Assembly: GCA_021799275.1 (NCBI GenBank)
Contig: JAJZAT010000022.1
Span: 1-58,470 of the forward strand
Origin: Bacillota bacterium
GTDB lineage: Bacteria > Bacillota > Sulfobacillia > JAJZYS01 > JAJYTV01
DNA length: 58,470 bases
Reading direction: 5' to 3'
Part shown: in pieces, positions 56,794-58,470 of the stretch
How positions within the stretch are numbered: position 1 is the stretch's first letter
How the letters are laid out: each line of letters opens with the position of its first letter
The notes under the pieces: generated by a model
Told to the model about the DNA's origin: nothing
The model's input: the letters and a program-made list of their open reading frames with translations, nothing else
Databases searched by the model: none
Position numbers and translations under genes: made by a program

Positions 56794-58470
56794 TCAGTCC
56801 GTGGGTAGGTAACGCTGAAGGCCGAAGATGTCGAGAAGTCGCCGCTGGATGGTAGAGCACTCCGAGATGGTCCGGCGAGCGCGGCTGACGCTGTAGATCA
56901 GGACGATCTCCTGGATGTCCTTGAGCTCGGTGACGAGGGCTTCCGCGGAGAGCCCCAGCTCGCGGGTGCGGAACTGCAGGAGCTTGAAGACCATGAGCGC
57001 GATGACGCAGATGAAACCGTAGATGCGGATCTTGGTGTCGGTGAAGTGGCGGATCGGCGAGAAGCGCAGGATGTCAGGCGACTTGATCAGGCGGAAGTCG
57101 TCTTCGATCTGGGTCTTGTCCTTGTTGTAGAGCGTCACGATCTCCTCGGTGGAAAGGCTCTTCTCGGTGGAGAAGAGCAGCCGCTTGCCGAACTCCCACT
57201 GCTTCTCCTGCCACGCCTGCGCGTTGCGGCGCAGGCTGAGCGTGCCATCGGGCCGGAAGTCCCAGTCGAGATAGGCGCGCAGTCGGCTGTGCTCGTGCGT
57301 GCGCTGCAGCAGCTTGATCAGATCCTCGGACTCGTCGTCGCGGTGGGCCTGATAGGTCCGACGCAGTTGCGTCTTGAGCCGACGCAAGGCCCGATCGAAC
57401 ATCATGTGCTGCTTCCTGGCGAGTTTCTCGCTGTAGAGGATCACCACCGCCGCGTCGTGGCCACCATAGACCTTCTTCTCCGTGCGCAGCACCCGCAGGT
57501 CCCCGATCAGCGCAGGCGACTCGGTCACCGGCAGCTTCAGGAGATCGCGGTGGTGGCTTGGCACGAGCCCGCCGATAGCCTTGATCTGGGCCGCGGCGAG
57601 GCGGCGCAGGTTCTCCGCAGAGTTCTGGCCGCGGTCGAAGGCGAGCTTGAACTTGGTCTCACCCGCCTGGAGCTCGCTCGGCATGGCCACCGCCTCCAGC
57701 CGCTGCACCAAGCGTACCAGCACCTCGGGAAAGGCCTGATGATCGTTCCAGTTGCCTGGGTAGGTCAGGTGCAGGAGCGGCAGAGCCATCTGGCGCGTCG
57801 CCACGAGTGCTAGGCTCACCTGACGCTTCTCGTGCCGGCCGGCCTTGTTGTGGCCGGCACGGAGCAGGCGGGAGGGGTTCTCCGCCGCGGCGTAGGTGAA
57901 GAAGTTGGTGTAGTCCAGGAGCAGCGTCGAGAGGTCGAGCGGGTACTTCGCGAGCATCCGCTGCACGATCCGCTCTTCCATCTTGAGCACGATCTCGTCG
58001 TCCAGGGCCGGTGTCTCCCGTCCCGCCTGGCTCTGGCGATACGCGGCTTCGGGCAGGATGCGATCGAAAGCGTCCCAGAAGTTCTGACTGTCCAGCAGGG
58101 ACTTGGGCAGTGCGAGGACGCGCATCAGCGTCGTCTTCTCCACCCAGGCGCCGAAGCTGCGCCAGCTGGTGCCGGCCGCCACTTTAGCGACGATCGCCAG
58201 CGCAACGTAGGTGCCGACGCTGAGACCGGATCCCTTGCGGGGGATCATCTCGTCGACGATCTCGCGCACGCCGAGCTCCTCTACGATCGTGTAGGCGGCC
58301 ATCACCAGGCCGAAGGCGCGCGGCGCCACCTTCTTCGGTCCTTCGCGGACTGCTTTGAGCACCGCCTCGGCGGTGCCGAGATAGACGTCCTCGCTGACCA
58401 CCCTGCTGCGCCCCGAACCAGGGCCCTTGCCGCCCTGGTCCGACGGCGAGACTTTGACGCGATGGCCGGC
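56794..58470 (-). CDS. IS1634-like (IS4 superfamily) transposase, N-terminus beyond the window
   Basis: The last 535 codons run from a GTG at 58401, but the frame stays open to the window edge; relatives have an upstream N-terminal part ending in a segment like xxVVSEDVYLGTAEAVLKAV. It is therefore probably cut by the edge. DDE elements: LDYTNFFTYAAAEN (first Asp), KLAFDRGQNSAENLR (second Asp), and a C-terminal YNKDKTQIEDDFRLIK with the Glu, then the ILRFSPIRHFTDTKIRIYGF segment typical of IS1634/IS4 transposases. No frameshift is visible, so it may be active. Confidence 0.9.
   Translation of the reverse strand, partial: AGHRVKVSPSDQGGKGPGSGRSRVVSEDVYLGTAEAVLKAVREGPKKVAPRAFGLVMAAYTIVEELGVREIVDEMIPRKGSGLSVGTYVALAIVAKVAAGTSWRSFGAWVEKTTLMRVLALPKSLLDSQNFWDAFDRILPEAAYRQSQAGRETPALDDEIVLKMEERIVQRMLAKYPLDLSTLLLDYTNFFTYAAAENPSRLLRAGHNKAGRHEKRQVSLALVATRQMALPLLHLTYPGNWNDHQAFPEVLVRLVQRLEAVAMPSELQAGETKFKLAFDRGQNSAENLRRLAAAQIKAIGGLVPSHHRDLLKLPVTESPALIGDLRVLRTEKKVYGGHDAAVVILYSEKLARKQHMMFDRALRRLKTQLRRTYQAHRDDESEDLIKLLQRTHEHSRLRAYLDWDFRPDGTLSLRRNAQAWQEKQWEFGKRLLFSTEKSLSTEEIVTLYNKDKTQIEDDFRLIKSPDILRFSPIRHFTDTKIRIYGFICVIALMVFKLLQFRTRELGLSAEALVTELKDIQEIVLIYSVSRARRTISECSTIQRRLLDIFGLQRYLPTD

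Overview
The window is GC-rich and gene-dense, with abundant GTG and TTG starts, strong GGAGG-type ribosome binding sites and many genes joined by 4-bp ATGA, GTGA or TTGA stop/start overlaps. Gram-positive-type lipoproteins, an M-box leader, menaquinone-type UbiE/MenG, NDH-2 and an SdhCAB without SdhD suggest an aerobic GC-rich Gram-positive, perhaps a deep-branching Bacillota or an actinobacterium. The sequence alone does not fix the phylum.

Layout. (1) 1-2045: an AT-richer accessory segment. It holds at least two, probably three, tandem copies of a gene for an exported peptide of 57-58 residues, a separate 29-residue exported peptide gene with a strong SD, and a divergent HTH-TPR regulator. 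The set looks like an undescribed RRNPP-type peptide-signalling locus. (2) 2107-6090: a four-gene overlapping operon (MoxR ATPase, CoxE-like VWA protein, XdhC/CoxI, MobA-like nucleotidyltransferase) for maturing a molybdenum hydroxylase whose structural genes are not here. (3) 6205-9317: hpt, guaA and an EamA transporter. (4) 9381-22913: a cell-surface region with two secreted proteins sharing an LPEV-x5-LPVI C-terminal signal, an exosortase-like protease/transpeptidase, three glycosyltransferases of different types, a methyltransferase, a large AAA+ regulator and paralogous tiny membrane proteins. This looks like a protein-sorting and glycosylation system. (5) 23022-27048: a methyltransferase, a DHA2 exporter with a divergent PadR regulator, an alcohol dehydrogenase-like protein and a small membrane protein. 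(6) 27331-33078: sdhCAB, NDH-2 and a ferredoxin-reductase-like flavoprotein. (7) 33301-36944: a YbjQ-type protein, a WtpA/ModA-like binding lipoprotein with a divergent HTH-PBP regulator (probable oxyanion sensing, which would fit the molybdenum genes of region 2) and another lipoprotein. (8) 37104-44222: menG, hemA, hemC, hemD, hemB, ispH and a YwiC-like protein. (9) 44249-48677: a DHA2 exporter with a divergent LysR regulator, then an NRAMP-related transporter behind an M-box magnesium riboswitch. (10) 48838-56401: a phosphohexomutase, a B12 mutase module whose large subunit is broken by a frame-shifting internal deletion, MeaB, an acyl-CoA dehydrogenase, an SCP2-like protein, a DapB-like reductase, a methyltransferase and an A-type Fe-S carrier. 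(11) 56794 to the right edge: an IS1634-like transposase cut by the window edge.

The strongest candidates for new biology are the peptide/HTH-TPR locus at the left end, the exosortase with its LPEV-type substrates, and the M-box-controlled NRAMP-like transporter, which lacks the classical NRAMP metal-site motifs and is therefore probably a magnesium transporter. No tRNA, rRNA or CRISPR array was seen.
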